Assembly (NCBI GenBank): GCA_963782185.1
Contig: CAWAJB010000003.1
Coordinates: 310,001 to 374,000, forward strand
Direction: 5' to 3'
DNA from: RYN-230 sp963782185
Lineage (GTDB): Bacteria > Actinomycetota > Actinomycetes > Streptosporangiales > Streptosporangiaceae
Length of the DNA stretch: 64,000 nucleotides
Shown here: piece by piece, positions 17,221 to 24,625 of the stretch
How the letters are laid out: each line of letters begins with the position of its first letter
Numbering within the stretch: position 1 is the first letter of the stretch
Made by a program: the position numbers and the translations under genes
The notes under the pieces: generated by a model
What the model saw: only the letters and a program-made list of their open reading frames with translations
What the model was told of the DNA's origin: nothing
Databases searched by the model: none

Positions 17221-18672
17221 TCATGTCCGGTAGACCGCACTGCCGTCGATCACGTCCTTGGACAGCCGCCGCATCAGGTAGAGGCCCTCCAGCGCGAACT
17301 CGAGCGCCGCGGCGGCCTCGCCGAAAGACTCGCCGCCGTCCATGCCCAGCCGGTCCATGATCCGGGCCAGGCCGGGCACCTCGCCGATCCGGTTCAGCAG
17401 CGTGGCCGCCGGCACCAGCTCGCCGGTCTCGACCGAGCCGCCTTCCTCGAACGTGGCCAGCAGCCCGCTCAGGTCGGCGCTGCCCAGCCGGGAGCGGAAC
17501 GTGTCCGCGATGGCCCGCCGGAGCAGGTGATCCAGCACCTCGGCCTCCCGGCCTTCCTCGCTGACCTCGAACTCCACCTTGCCGCGCAGGCTGCTCACGA
17601 TCGGCGGCAGGTCGCAGATCCGGGCCACCGGCTGCGCCTCGCCGGTCAGCGCGGCCCGTCGGACGGCAGAGGCGGCCACGGACTCAGCTGCGGCGATCGC
17701 GAACCGGGCCGAGACTCCGGACCGCGAGTCGACCGCGGGTGAGGACCGGACCAGCCGGGTGAACCGCGCGATGACCTCGACCAGGTGCTCGGGCAGGTCC
17801 GCGCCGGGATCGGCGCCGTCCCAGGCGACCAGCGCCTCCTGCTGGGCCAGCGCGAGTTCCTCGTCCAGCGTGAGCGGGTAGTGGGTGCGGATCTCCGCGC
17901 CGAAGCGGTCCTTCAGGGGGGTGATGATCCGGCCGCGGTTGGTGTAGTCCTCCGGGTTGGCGCTGGCCACCAGGACCAGGTCCAGTGGCAGCCGCAGCGC
18001 GTAGCCACGGACCCCGATGTCCCGTTCCTCCAGCACGTTGAGCAGGGCGACCTGGATCCGCTCGGCCAGGTCGGGAAGCTCGTTGAGGCAGAAGATGCCG
18101 CGGTTGGTCCGGGGGACCAGGCCGAAGTGGATCGTCTCCGGGTCGCCCAGCGTCCGGCCCTCGGCCACCTTGACCGGGTCGATGTCACCGATCAGGTCAC
18201 CCACGCTGGTGTCCGGGGTGGCCAGCTTCTCGCCGTAACGCTCGGTGCGGTGCCGCCACGTGACGGGCAGGTCGTCGCCCAGTTCCGCGGCCAGGCGCTG
18301 GCACCGCGCGCAGACCGGCTGGTAGGGATGGTCGTTGATCTCACAGCCCTCGACCGCGGGCGTCCAGTCGTCGAGCAGGACGGACAGGGTCCGGATCAGG
18401 CGCGTCTTCCCCTGGCCCCGCTCGCCCAGCAGGATCGTGTCGTGGCCGGCCAGCAGGGCCCGCTCCACGTGCGGGAGCACGGTCTGGTCGAACCCGACGA
18501 TCCCGGGGAACCTCTCCTCGCCGGCGCGCATCCTGGCCAGCAGGTTGCGCCGGATCTCCTCTTTGACGGTCTCGAACTCGTGCCCGCTGGCGCGCAGCCC
18601 GCCGAGGGTCGTGGCGGCGGGGCGGGGCGGGGTTCCGTCGGCTGCATGAGTTTCGTTGTCTGGCTGCACCAT
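17221..18672 (-). CDS. MoxR/Mg-chelatase-like AAA+ ATPase
   Basis: 483 residues. Walker A is GERGQGKT (83-90). The Walker B region reads GIFCLNELPD, where Asn-Glu replaces the usual Asp-Glu. The sensor/arginine region and NPEDYTNRG follow. A CxxC (VCARC) near residue 122 could bind zinc. This combination is typical of the subfamily annotated as magnesium chelatase or sigma-54-interacting protein next to a VWA gene. It probably forms a hexamer acting with the VWA protein. Transcribed divergently from ilvA across an array of palindromic repeats. Confidence 0.88.
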   Translation of the reverse strand: MVQPDNETHAADGTPPRPAATTLGGLRASGHEFETVKEEIRRNLLARMRAGEERFPGIVGFDQTVLPHVERALLAGHDTILLGERGQGKTRLIRTLSVLLDDWTPAVEGCEINDHPYQPVCARCQRLAAELGDDLPVTWRHRTERYGEKLATPDTSVGDLIGDIDPVKVAEGRTLGDPETIHFGLVPRTNRGIFCLNELPDLAERIQVALLNVLEERDIGVRGYALRLPLDLVLVASANPEDYTNRGRIITPLKDRFGAEIRTHYPLTLDEELALAQQEALVAWDGADPGADLPEHLVEVIARFTRLVRSSPAVDSRSGVSARFAIAAAESVAASAVRRAALTGEAQPVARICDLPPIVSSLRGKVEFEVSEEGREAEVLDHLLRRAIADTFRSRLGSADLSGLLATFEEGGSVETGELVPAATLLNRIGEVPGLARIMDRLGMDGGESFGEAAAALEFALEGLYLMRRLSKDVIDGSAVYRT

Positions 18673-18680
18673 TTCACACT

Positions 18681-18824
18681 ACGTCCCCGCCGCCGGGTCG
18701 CGTTCCGCGACCACGTCCCCGCCGCCGGGTCGCGTTCCGCGACCACGTCCCCGCCGCCGGGTCGCGTTCCGCGACCACGTCCCCGCCGCCGGGTCGCGTT
18801 CCGCGACCACGTCCCCGCCGCCGG
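18681..18824. repeat. Tandem 32-bp repeat array, each unit holding a perfect 17-bp palindrome
   Basis: Four complete identical 32-bp units begin at 18681, 18713, 18745 and 18777, followed by a 16-bp partial copy (18809-18824). Each full unit contains GGTCGCG-TTC-CGCGACC (18696-18712, 18728-18744, 18760-18776, 18792-18808), a perfect 7-bp inverted repeat around 3 nt. The array fills the gap between the divergent AAA ATPase and ilvA starts. A 32-bp period is close to three helical turns, so a bound regulator would sit on one face. Confidence 0.95.
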
Positions 18825-18863
18825 CAGCGCTCGCATCTCGGCCGGGATGTCACACTGCAAGGC

Positions 18864-20084
18864 ATGGCGATGACCTCCTCCTCCGTGAGCGCCGACGATG
18901 TGGCCGGCGCCCGCGACGTACTGCGCGAGATCCTGCCGCCGACCCCGCTGCTGCACTCCCGGGTGCTGTCCGAGCGGCTCGGCGGACCCGTGTTCCTCAA
19001 GTGCGAGAACCTGCAGCGCACCGGGTCGTTCAAGGCCCGCGGCGGGTACCTGCGGATCTCCCGGCTCAGCGAGGAGGAGCGGGCCCGTGGCGTGGTCGCG
19101 GCCAGCGCCGGCAACCACGCCCAGGGGGTGGCGTTCGCCGCCGAGATGCTCGGCGTGAAGGCCACCGTGATCATGCCGGAGGGCGCCCAGCTGCCCAAGA
19201 TCGAGGCGACCCGGGGCTACGGGGCGGAGATCATCATGCGCGGCGCGACCGTGGACGACGCGGTGGAGTATGCGCGTGAGTTCGCGGCCGAAACCGGCGC
19301 GGTGCTCATCCACCCGTTCGATCACCCGGACATCGTCGCGGGCCAGGGCACTCTCGGCCTGGAGATCCTGGAGCAGTGCCCGGAGGTCCGCACGGTCGCG
19401 ATCCCGGTCGGCGGGGGCGGCGTGGCCGCCGGGGTCACGGTCGCGGTCAAGTCCGCCGACCCGTCGATCGCCGTGGTCGGCGTGCAGGCCGAGGCGGTCG
19501 CGGCCTACCCGGCCTCGCTGGCGGCCGGCCACCCGGTCCGGGTGCAGCACGCCGCGACCATGGCCGACGGCATCGCGGTCTGCCTGCCGGGGGTGATCCC
19601 GTTCGGGATCCTTTCCGGATTCGGCGTGCACGTGATGACCGTGTCCGAGGAGAGCCTGTCCCGGGCGCTGCTGCTCTGCCTGGAGCGCGCCAAGCAGGTG
19701 GTCGAGCCGGCCGGGGCGGCCGCCGTGGCCGGGCTGATGGAAAACGCCGGCATGTTCGAGCCGCCGGTGGTGGCCGTGCTGTCCGGCGGCAATATCGACC
19801 CGCTGCTGCTGGCCAAGGTGCTGCGGCACGGGCTGGCCGCGGCCGGCCGCTACCTGACGTTCCGGTGCCGGATCCCGGACCGCCCCGGCGCGCTGGCCGG
19901 CCTGCTGGGCGCGGTGGCCGGCCTGGGCGCGAACGTGCTCGACGTGATGCACGAACGGGTCACGCCGCGGCTGCGGGTCGGCGAGGTCGAGGTGCTGCTC
20001 CAGGTGGAGACCCGCGGCCCCGCCCACTGCGACGACGTGATCAGCGAGCTACGCCAGGAGGGCTATCACCTGATGTTCCGCTGA
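18864..20084 (+). CDS. ilvA: Threonine ammonia-lyase (threonine dehydratase) with ACT domain
   Basis: Deaminates threonine to 2-oxobutyrate, the entry to isoleucine synthesis or threonine catabolism. 406 residues. PLP lysine is Lys57 in TGSFKARGG; the glycine-rich phosphate loop is PVGGGGVAAG. A single ACT-like domain occupies residues ~330-406 (RIPDRPGALAGLL). The length with one short ACT domain resembles the TdcB-like form widespread in actinobacteria rather than the 500-residue IlvA. ATG at 18864 lies 40 bp after the palindrome array. Confidence 0.92.
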   Translation: MAMTSSSVSADDVAGARDVLREILPPTPLLHSRVLSERLGGPVFLKCENLQRTGSFKARGGYLRISRLSEEERARGVVAASAGNHAQGVAFAAEMLGVKATVIMPEGAQLPKIEATRGYGAEIIMRGATVDDAVEYAREFAAETGAVLIHPFDHPDIVAGQGTLGLEILEQCPEVRTVAIPVGGGGVAAGVTVAVKSADPSIAVVGVQAEAVAAYPASLAAGHPVRVQHAATMADGIAVCLPGVIPFGILSGFGVHVMTVSEESLSRALLLCLERAKQVVEPAGAAAVAGLMENAGMFEPPVVAVLSGGNIDPLLLAKVLRHGLAAAGRYLTFRCRIPDRPGALAGLLGAVAGLGANVLDVMHERVTPRLRVGEVEVLLQVETRGPAHCDDVISELRQEGYHLMFR

Positions 20085-20097
20085 CCCGCAGGCCGGG

Positions 20098-21198
20098 CTA
20101 CAGGTTTCCGCGCCGGGCCTGCTCCCGCTCGATCGCCTCGAACAGGGCCTTGAAGTTGCCCTTGCCGAAACCGTCCGAGCCGTGCCGCTCGATCAGCTCG
20201 AAGAACACCGTGGGCCGGTCCTGCACAGGCTTGGTGAAGATCTGCAGCAGGTAGCCGTCCTCGTCCCGGTCGGCCAGGATGCGGAGCTCGCGGAGGGTCT
20301 CGACGGCCACCCGGGTCTCCCCGGCCCACCCGCCGAGCGTGTCGTAGTAGCTGTCGGGCGTGTCCAGGAACTCCACGCCCGCGGCCTTCATGGCCCGCAC
20401 CGTGTCCTCGATGTCATCGCAGGCCAGTGCGATGTGCTGGACGCCCGGGCCGCCGTAGAACTCCAGGTACTCGTCGATCTGGGACTTCTTCTTGCCCGCC
20501 GCGGGCTCGTTGATGGGGAACTTGACCGTGCGCGAGCCGTCCGCGACCACCTTGCTCATCAGCGCGGAGTACTCGGTGGCGATGTCGTCGCCGACGAACT
20601 CCTTCATGTTGGTGAAGCCCATCACGCGCTGGTAGAAGCCGACCCACTCGTCCATCCGGCCCAGTTCCACATTGCCGACGCAGTGGTCGATCGCGGTGAA
20701 CAGTGGCCGGGCGGGCGGCGCGGTGGCCGGCCCGGCCGCGACGTACCCGGGCAGGTAGGGACCGCTGTAGGAGGACCGCTCCACGAGCGTGTGCCGGGTG
20801 TCCCCGTAGGCCGCGATCGTGGCCAGCACCACCTTGCCCTGCTCGTCCTCGACGACCCGTGGCTCCTCCAGGCCGCGCGCCCCGCGCCTGGTGGCGTACT
20901 CGTAGGCTGCCTCCGCGGAGTGCACCCCCAGGGCCAGGTCCATCACCCCGTCGCCGTGCGCGGCCACGTGCCGGCCCAGCGTGGTGCCGGCCCGTACCGG
21001 GCCGCGCAGCACGAACCGCGCCTGGCCGGATTCGAGCACGTAGGCGGCCTCGTCCCGGCACCCGGTCTCGGGGCCGCGGTAGGCCACGCAGCGCATCCCG
21101 AACGCGGTCGAGTAGTAGTGCGCGGCCTGCCGCGCGTTGCCGACGGCGAACACGACCGCGTCCATGCCGGTGACCGGGAATTCGTCCATGGCCGTCAT
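20098..21198 (-). CDS. hppD: 4-hydroxyphenylpyruvate dioxygenase
   Basis: Fe(II) enzyme converting 4-hydroxyphenylpyruvate to homogentisate in tyrosine degradation. 367 residues from the ATG at 21198, which has an AGGAG site; the frame stays open to 21285 without support. Metal ligands are visible in FTAIDHCVGN, VQHIALACDD and FFELIER, and the C-terminal GFGKGNFKALFEAIE helix is characteristic. Divergent from an Lrp/AsnC gene, with an inverted repeat between them, suggesting tyrosine-responsive control. Confidence 0.96.
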   Translation of the reverse strand: MTAMDEFPVTGMDAVVFAVGNARQAAHYYSTAFGMRCVAYRGPETGCRDEAAYVLESGQARFVLRGPVRAGTTLGRHVAAHGDGVMDLALGVHSAEAAYEYATRRGARGLEEPRVVEDEQGKVVLATIAAYGDTRHTLVERSSYSGPYLPGYVAAGPATAPPARPLFTAIDHCVGNVELGRMDEWVGFYQRVMGFTNMKEFVGDDIATEYSALMSKVVADGSRTVKFPINEPAAGKKKSQIDEYLEFYGGPGVQHIALACDDIEDTVRAMKAAGVEFLDTPDSYYDTLGGWAGETRVAVETLRELRILADRDEDGYLLQIFTKPVQDRPTVFFELIERHGSDGFGKGNFKALFEAIEREQARRGNL

Positions 21199-21255
21199 CG
21201 CCTGCTCCTGGGCTCGTGGGGGTGCTGGGAGCAGGATCTGTCCGGCGAGGCAGAG

Positions 21256-21284
21256 TGTGCAAGACTGTCTTAGTAAGCTGCACA
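21256..21284. promoter_or_regulatory. Inverted repeat, probable Lrp/AsnC operator
   Basis: TGTGCA (21256-21261) and TGCACA (21279-21284) form an inverted repeat separated by 17 bp, inside the only AT-rich stretch between hppD and the Lrp/AsnC gene. Lrp-family regulators commonly control the divergent gene and themselves from such a site. Confidence 0.5.
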
Positions 21285-21371
21285 ATTTGTATATTCCCCA
21301 ACGGAACTTATCGGGCCAGCTGTACAGCCTGACCGGGACGGCGGCGAGCTGCCGGAAAGAGGTGGTCTCCG

Positions 21372-21857
21372 GTGATCGACGGCCTGGACGCGCGGCTCAT
21401 CGGCCTGCTGGCCGCCGAGCCCCGGGTCGGCGTGCTCGAGGCCTCACGGCGGCTGGGCGTGGCCCGCGGCACGGTCCAGGCCCGGCTGGACCGGCTGCTC
21501 GCCCGCGGCGTGATCACCGGCTACGGGCCGGAGATTGATCCGGTGGCCCTGGGTCAGGGCGTGACCGCCTTCGTCACGCTGGAGATCCGCCAGCCGGGCG
21601 GGCACGATCCCGTGGCGGGTCGGCTGGCGGCGATCCCGGAGGTGCTGGAGGCGCACACGATCACGGGGTCGGCCGACATGCTGTGCCGGGTGGTGGCCCG
21701 GACCAACGCGGACCTGCAGCGGGTCATCGACGCGATCCTGGACGTGGCCGGGGTGGTGCGCGCCTCCACGGTGATCGCGCTGGCCACGCCGCTGCCCTAC
21801 CGGGTGCTGCCCCTCGTGCGCTCGGTCGCCGCGGAGAATTCCCGGGGCACCGCCTAA
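21372..21857 (+). CDS. Lrp/AsnC family transcriptional regulator
   Basis: 161 residues, GTG start with AGAGGTGG upstream. N-terminal winged HTH (residues ~1-55: LDARLIGLLAAEPRVGVLEASRRLG, then RGTVQARLDRL) and a C-terminal RAM/AsnC ligand domain (~65-150) with VLEAHTITGSADMLCRVVARTN. Being divergent from hppD, it most likely senses tyrosine or another aromatic amino acid and controls its degradation; that is inferred from context. Confidence 0.9.
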   Translation: MIDGLDARLIGLLAAEPRVGVLEASRRLGVARGTVQARLDRLLARGVITGYGPEIDPVALGQGVTAFVTLEIRQPGGHDPVAGRLAAIPEVLEAHTITGSADMLCRVVARTNADLQRVIDAILDVAGVVRASTVIALATPLPYRVLPLVRSVAAENSRGTA

Positions 21858-21932
21858 ACTAACCGGCCGGCGGTGCCGCTGCGCGGGCGCACCAGCCCCG
21901 GCACCCCGGCTCCCGAGCTGGTGGCATGACAA

Positions 21933-21980
21933 CAGCGCGGTGCATTGTGTGCGTCATGGCAACCACAATGCACCGCGCTG
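21933..21980. terminator. Perfect 17-bp stem-loop between convergent lrp and greA
   Basis: Left arm 21933-21949 begins CAGCGCGGTGCATTG and pairs perfectly with the right arm 21964-21980 across a 14-nt loop. It lies between two convergent stops (21857 and 21993). No T-tract follows on either strand, as is common in high-GC actinomycetes; a bidirectional terminator is the simplest reading. Confidence 0.75.
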
Positions 21981-21992
21981 ATGCGGCCGGGG

Positions 21993-22493
21993 TCAGCCGC
22001 CGACGTAGGGGACGGCCTCCAGGATCTCCACCTTGGCCCCCCGCCCGTTCGGCAGCGTGTACGTGGCCGTGTCGCCGATCTTCTTGCCGTTGATCGCGCT
22101 GCCCAGCGGGGAACGCGGCGAATAGACGTCGATCGGCGCGCCGCTCTCTTCCCGCGAGGCCAGCAGGAAGGTCACCTCGTCGTCGTCACCGTCGAACCGG
22201 ATGGTCACCGTCATCCCCGGCCCGACCACCCCGTCTGTCCGCGGCGGCTCACCCACCTTGGCGTGCTGCAGGATGTGCGCGAGCTGGATGATCCGGCCCT
22301 CGATCTTGCCCTGCTCCTCCTTGGCGGCGTGGTAGCCGCCGTTCTCGCGCAGGTCACCCTCGTCCCGGGCGGCTTCGATCTTCTTGGCGATGTCGACCCG
22401 CCCCGGCCCCGAGAGGTAATCCAGCTCCGTCTTGAGCCGGTCGTACGCCTCCTGGGTGAGCCAGGTAAGGCTGTCGTTGTTCGTCTCGGTCAC
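21993..22493 (-). CDS. greA: Transcription elongation factor GreA
   Basis: Stimulates transcript cleavage by backtracked RNA polymerase. 166 residues from the GTG at 22493, chosen for the AAGGAG site; an upstream in-frame extension to 22577 lacks one. The N-terminal coiled coil with the tip acidic residues (EAARDEGDLRENGGYHAAKEEQ) and the C-terminal FKBP-like domain (SPLGSAINGKKIGDTATY) are intact. Divergent from mca, a common actinobacterial neighbourhood. Confidence 0.96.
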   Translation of the reverse strand: MTETNNDSLTWLTQEAYDRLKTELDYLSGPGRVDIAKKIEAARDEGDLRENGGYHAAKEEQGKIEGRIIQLAHILQHAKVGEPPRTDGVVGPGMTVTIRFDGDDDEVTFLLASREESGAPIDVYSPRSPLGSAINGKKIGDTATYTLPNGRGAKVEILEAVPYVGG

Positions 22494-22804
22494 GGGTACT
22501 CCTTGCCTGCAGTGCGGACGCTCGGATCCGCGTGAGCCGTGCGCGGCTCCTCGGGGGTAATCCTTCGAGGCTAACAAGGCCTGGCGAGTACGTCGCCCCT
22601 CATGAGTTCCGAGTGGGCCAGGCCTGACGCCGCGGCGTCATCAGAGCCCGCCACTATACGGGAATGTCGCCACGGGGCCAGCGCGTTGTCCTGCACAATG
22701 TTCTGTCGGTGAGATACTGCCCCCCGGGCGGACCTGCCGGGATGCCCGGCCGGGTTAAGCAGCGCGCCGTTCTATCAGCCATCATGGTGCCGAGGGGAAT
22801 TCGC

Positions 22805-23722
22805 TTGTCTGCCGCCACGAATGATCCGGTGGTCCCGCCGTCCGAGCCGTTGCGGCTGATGGCCGTGCACGCCCACCCGGACGACGAATCGAGCAAGGGC
22901 GCCGCCACGATGGCCCGCTACGTCCGGGAGGGCGCGCAGGTCATGGTGGCCACGCTGACCGGCGGTGAGCGCGGTGACATCCTGAACAAGGCCATGGAGC
23001 GGCCGGAGATCCGGGAGAACCTGCCCCGGGTCCGGCGTGAGGAGATGGCCCGGGCCCGCGAGATCCTCGGCGTGCACCAGGAATTCCTCGGCTTCGTCGA
23101 TTCCGGGCTGCCCGAGGGCGACCCGCTGCCGCCGCTGCCGGACGGCTGCTTCGCACTGCAGCCCCTCGAGGTGGCGGCGGAGCCGCTGGTGCGCGCGGTC
23201 CGTGAATTCCGGCCGCACGTGATCCTGACCTACGACGAAGAGGGCGGCTACCCGCACCCTGATCACATCAAGACCCACGAGGTCGCGGTGGAGGCGTTCG
23301 AGGCGGCCGCCGACCCCGACCGCTATCCGGGGGCGGGGGACCCGTGGCAGCCGCTCAAGCTGTACTACTTCGCCACGTTCCACAAGGACCGCATCACCGC
23401 GCTGCACGAGGAGATGCTGCGGCGGGGCCTGGAGTCGCCCTACGCCGAGTGGTTCCAGCACTGGGAAGAGCAGGAGAACGACCGCAAGCCGGTCGAGATC
23501 ACCAGCCGGGTCCCGTGCGCCGACTACTTCGCGATCCGCGACCAGGCGCTGCTCGCGCACGCCACCCAGATCGACCCGGAGAGCTCGTGGTTCGCCTGCC
23601 CGGTGGAGGTGCAGCGCGCGGCCTGGCCGACCGAGGACTACCATCTAGCTAGGTCGGTGGTGGACACCGAATTCCCCGAGGATGACCTGTTCGCGGGGCT
23701 GCGGGAGAGGGTGACCCAGTGA
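22805..23722 (+). CDS. mca: Mycothiol S-conjugate amidase
   Basis: Zn amidase that cleaves mycothiol S-conjugates into a mercapturic acid and GlcN-Ins, detoxifying electrophiles. About 305 residues. Zinc-site motifs AVHAHPDDES and YPHPDHIKTHE are intact; PIG-L/LmbE fold throughout. I prefer the TTG at 22805 because GAGGGGAA sits 5 nt upstream; the ATG at 22784 is in frame but has no ribosome site. Its presence shows the organism makes mycothiol. The stop overlaps the following small membrane gene (GTGA). Confidence 0.94.
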   Translation: MSAATNDPVVPPSEPLRLMAVHAHPDDESSKGAATMARYVREGAQVMVATLTGGERGDILNKAMERPEIRENLPRVRREEMARAREILGVHQEFLGFVDSGLPEGDPLPPLPDGCFALQPLEVAAEPLVRAVREFRPHVILTYDEEGGYPHPDHIKTHEVAVEAFEAAADPDRYPGAGDPWQPLKLYYFATFHKDRITALHEEMLRRGLESPYAEWFQHWEEQENDRKPVEITSRVPCADYFAIRDQALLAHATQIDPESSWFACPVEVQRAAWPTEDYHLARSVVDTEFPEDDLFAGLRERVTQ

Positions 23723-24000
23723 GCGTGCTGGCCGCGTCGAGTACCGCCAGCCAGGTGTACCCGGGGCTGGTCGGGTTCCTCGTCGTCGCCGGCATGGGCC
23801 TCGCCCTGTACTTCCTGTTCCGCTCGCTGAACAAGCAGCTGCGCAAGATCGCGCCGGGCCAGCCGTCCAGCGCGCCCCCGGGCCGTTCCCGGCCGCCGCG
23901 GCGCGGGCTCGCGGCCTACCGGGCCATGCAGGCGCAGCAGTCCGGGGAGGCGGGCCAGCCGCCCGTCGGCCCCGGTCAGGCGGACAGCTCGCGCCCGTAA
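23719..24000 (+). CDS. Small membrane protein coupled to mca
   Basis: 93 residues, GTG start overlapping the mca stop by 4 nt. One transmembrane helix (~residues 14-34, YPGLVGFLVVAGMGLALYFLF) followed by a basic stretch (RSLNKQLRKI) and a Pro/Gln/Ser-rich tail. Comparable small proteins follow mca in other actinomycetes, but no function is established. Its 3' end overlaps the convergent GNAT gene by 25 nt. Confidence 0.8.
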   Translation: MSVLAASSTASQVYPGLVGFLVVAGMGLALYFLFRSLNKQLRKIAPGQPSSAPPGRSRPPRRGLAAYRAMQAQQSGEAGQPPVGPGQADSSRP

Positions 24001-24467
24001 GCCAGCAGCGTGAACCCGGGCACCGGCTGCCAGTCGCGCTCGGGAAAGCGGCGGAACCCGGCCTCGGTGTACAGATGCTGTGCGGCGTGCATGGTCGCCT
24101 GGGTGGACAGCACCAGGCGCCGCGTCCCGCCGTCGCGGGCCTGGTCCACGACCGCCCGCATCAGGGCCCGGCCCACCCCGCGCCCGCGCGCGTCCGGCGC
24201 TACCGCCAGCGCCCGGACCTCCGCCTCGTCCGGGCCCCGCACCACCTGCCCGGCGTGCGGCGGCGGCTGCAGCATGACGGTGCCCAGGATCGCTTCCGTC
24301 TCGCCGTCGACCGCCACCAGGATCTGGCCGGTGCCGTCGTGGCCCAGCGTGCGGAGCGTCTCGCCGTAGTTCGAGGCGTCGGCGAGGAACCCGCCCGTCT
24401 GGTAGGCCGTCACCCGCAGGTCGCCGATCTCGGCCAGCTCGGCCGGCCGGGCGTCGCGCACGATCAC
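23976..24467 (-). CDS. GNAT family N-acetyltransferase
   Basis: 163 residues, GTG start. The acetyl-CoA-binding motif A is VRALAVAPDARGRGVGRALM, followed by the motif B region LYTEAGFRRFPERDW. Substrate unknown. It overlaps the 3' end of the convergent small membrane gene by 25 nt. An internal GTG at 24461 could also serve as start. Confidence 0.87.
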   Translation of the reverse strand: MIVRDARPAELAEIGDLRVTAYQTGGFLADASNYGETLRTLGHDGTGQILVAVDGETEAILGTVMLQPPPHAGQVVRGPDEAEVRALAVAPDARGRGVGRALMRAVVDQARDGGTRRLVLSTQATMHAAQHLYTEAGFRRFPERDWQPVPGFTLLAYGRELSA

Positions 24468-24625
24468 CCGGGAACTGTACCCATCCAGCCCGCCGGGCGG
24501 GTGAGCAGCCCGGCCCCCGTCGCGGCTGGGCCACGTGTTCGGGGCCGTTGTGTCCCTGGTCGTTGCTACCGTCGATCGTGAGCATGGTGCGGCCCGCCCG
24601 GGCCGGCGGGCAGGGAGCGGCGGGC

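Noticed and set aside
18681..18824. CRISPR array
   Set aside because: The 32-bp repeats are directly adjacent with no unique spacers, and no cas genes are present.
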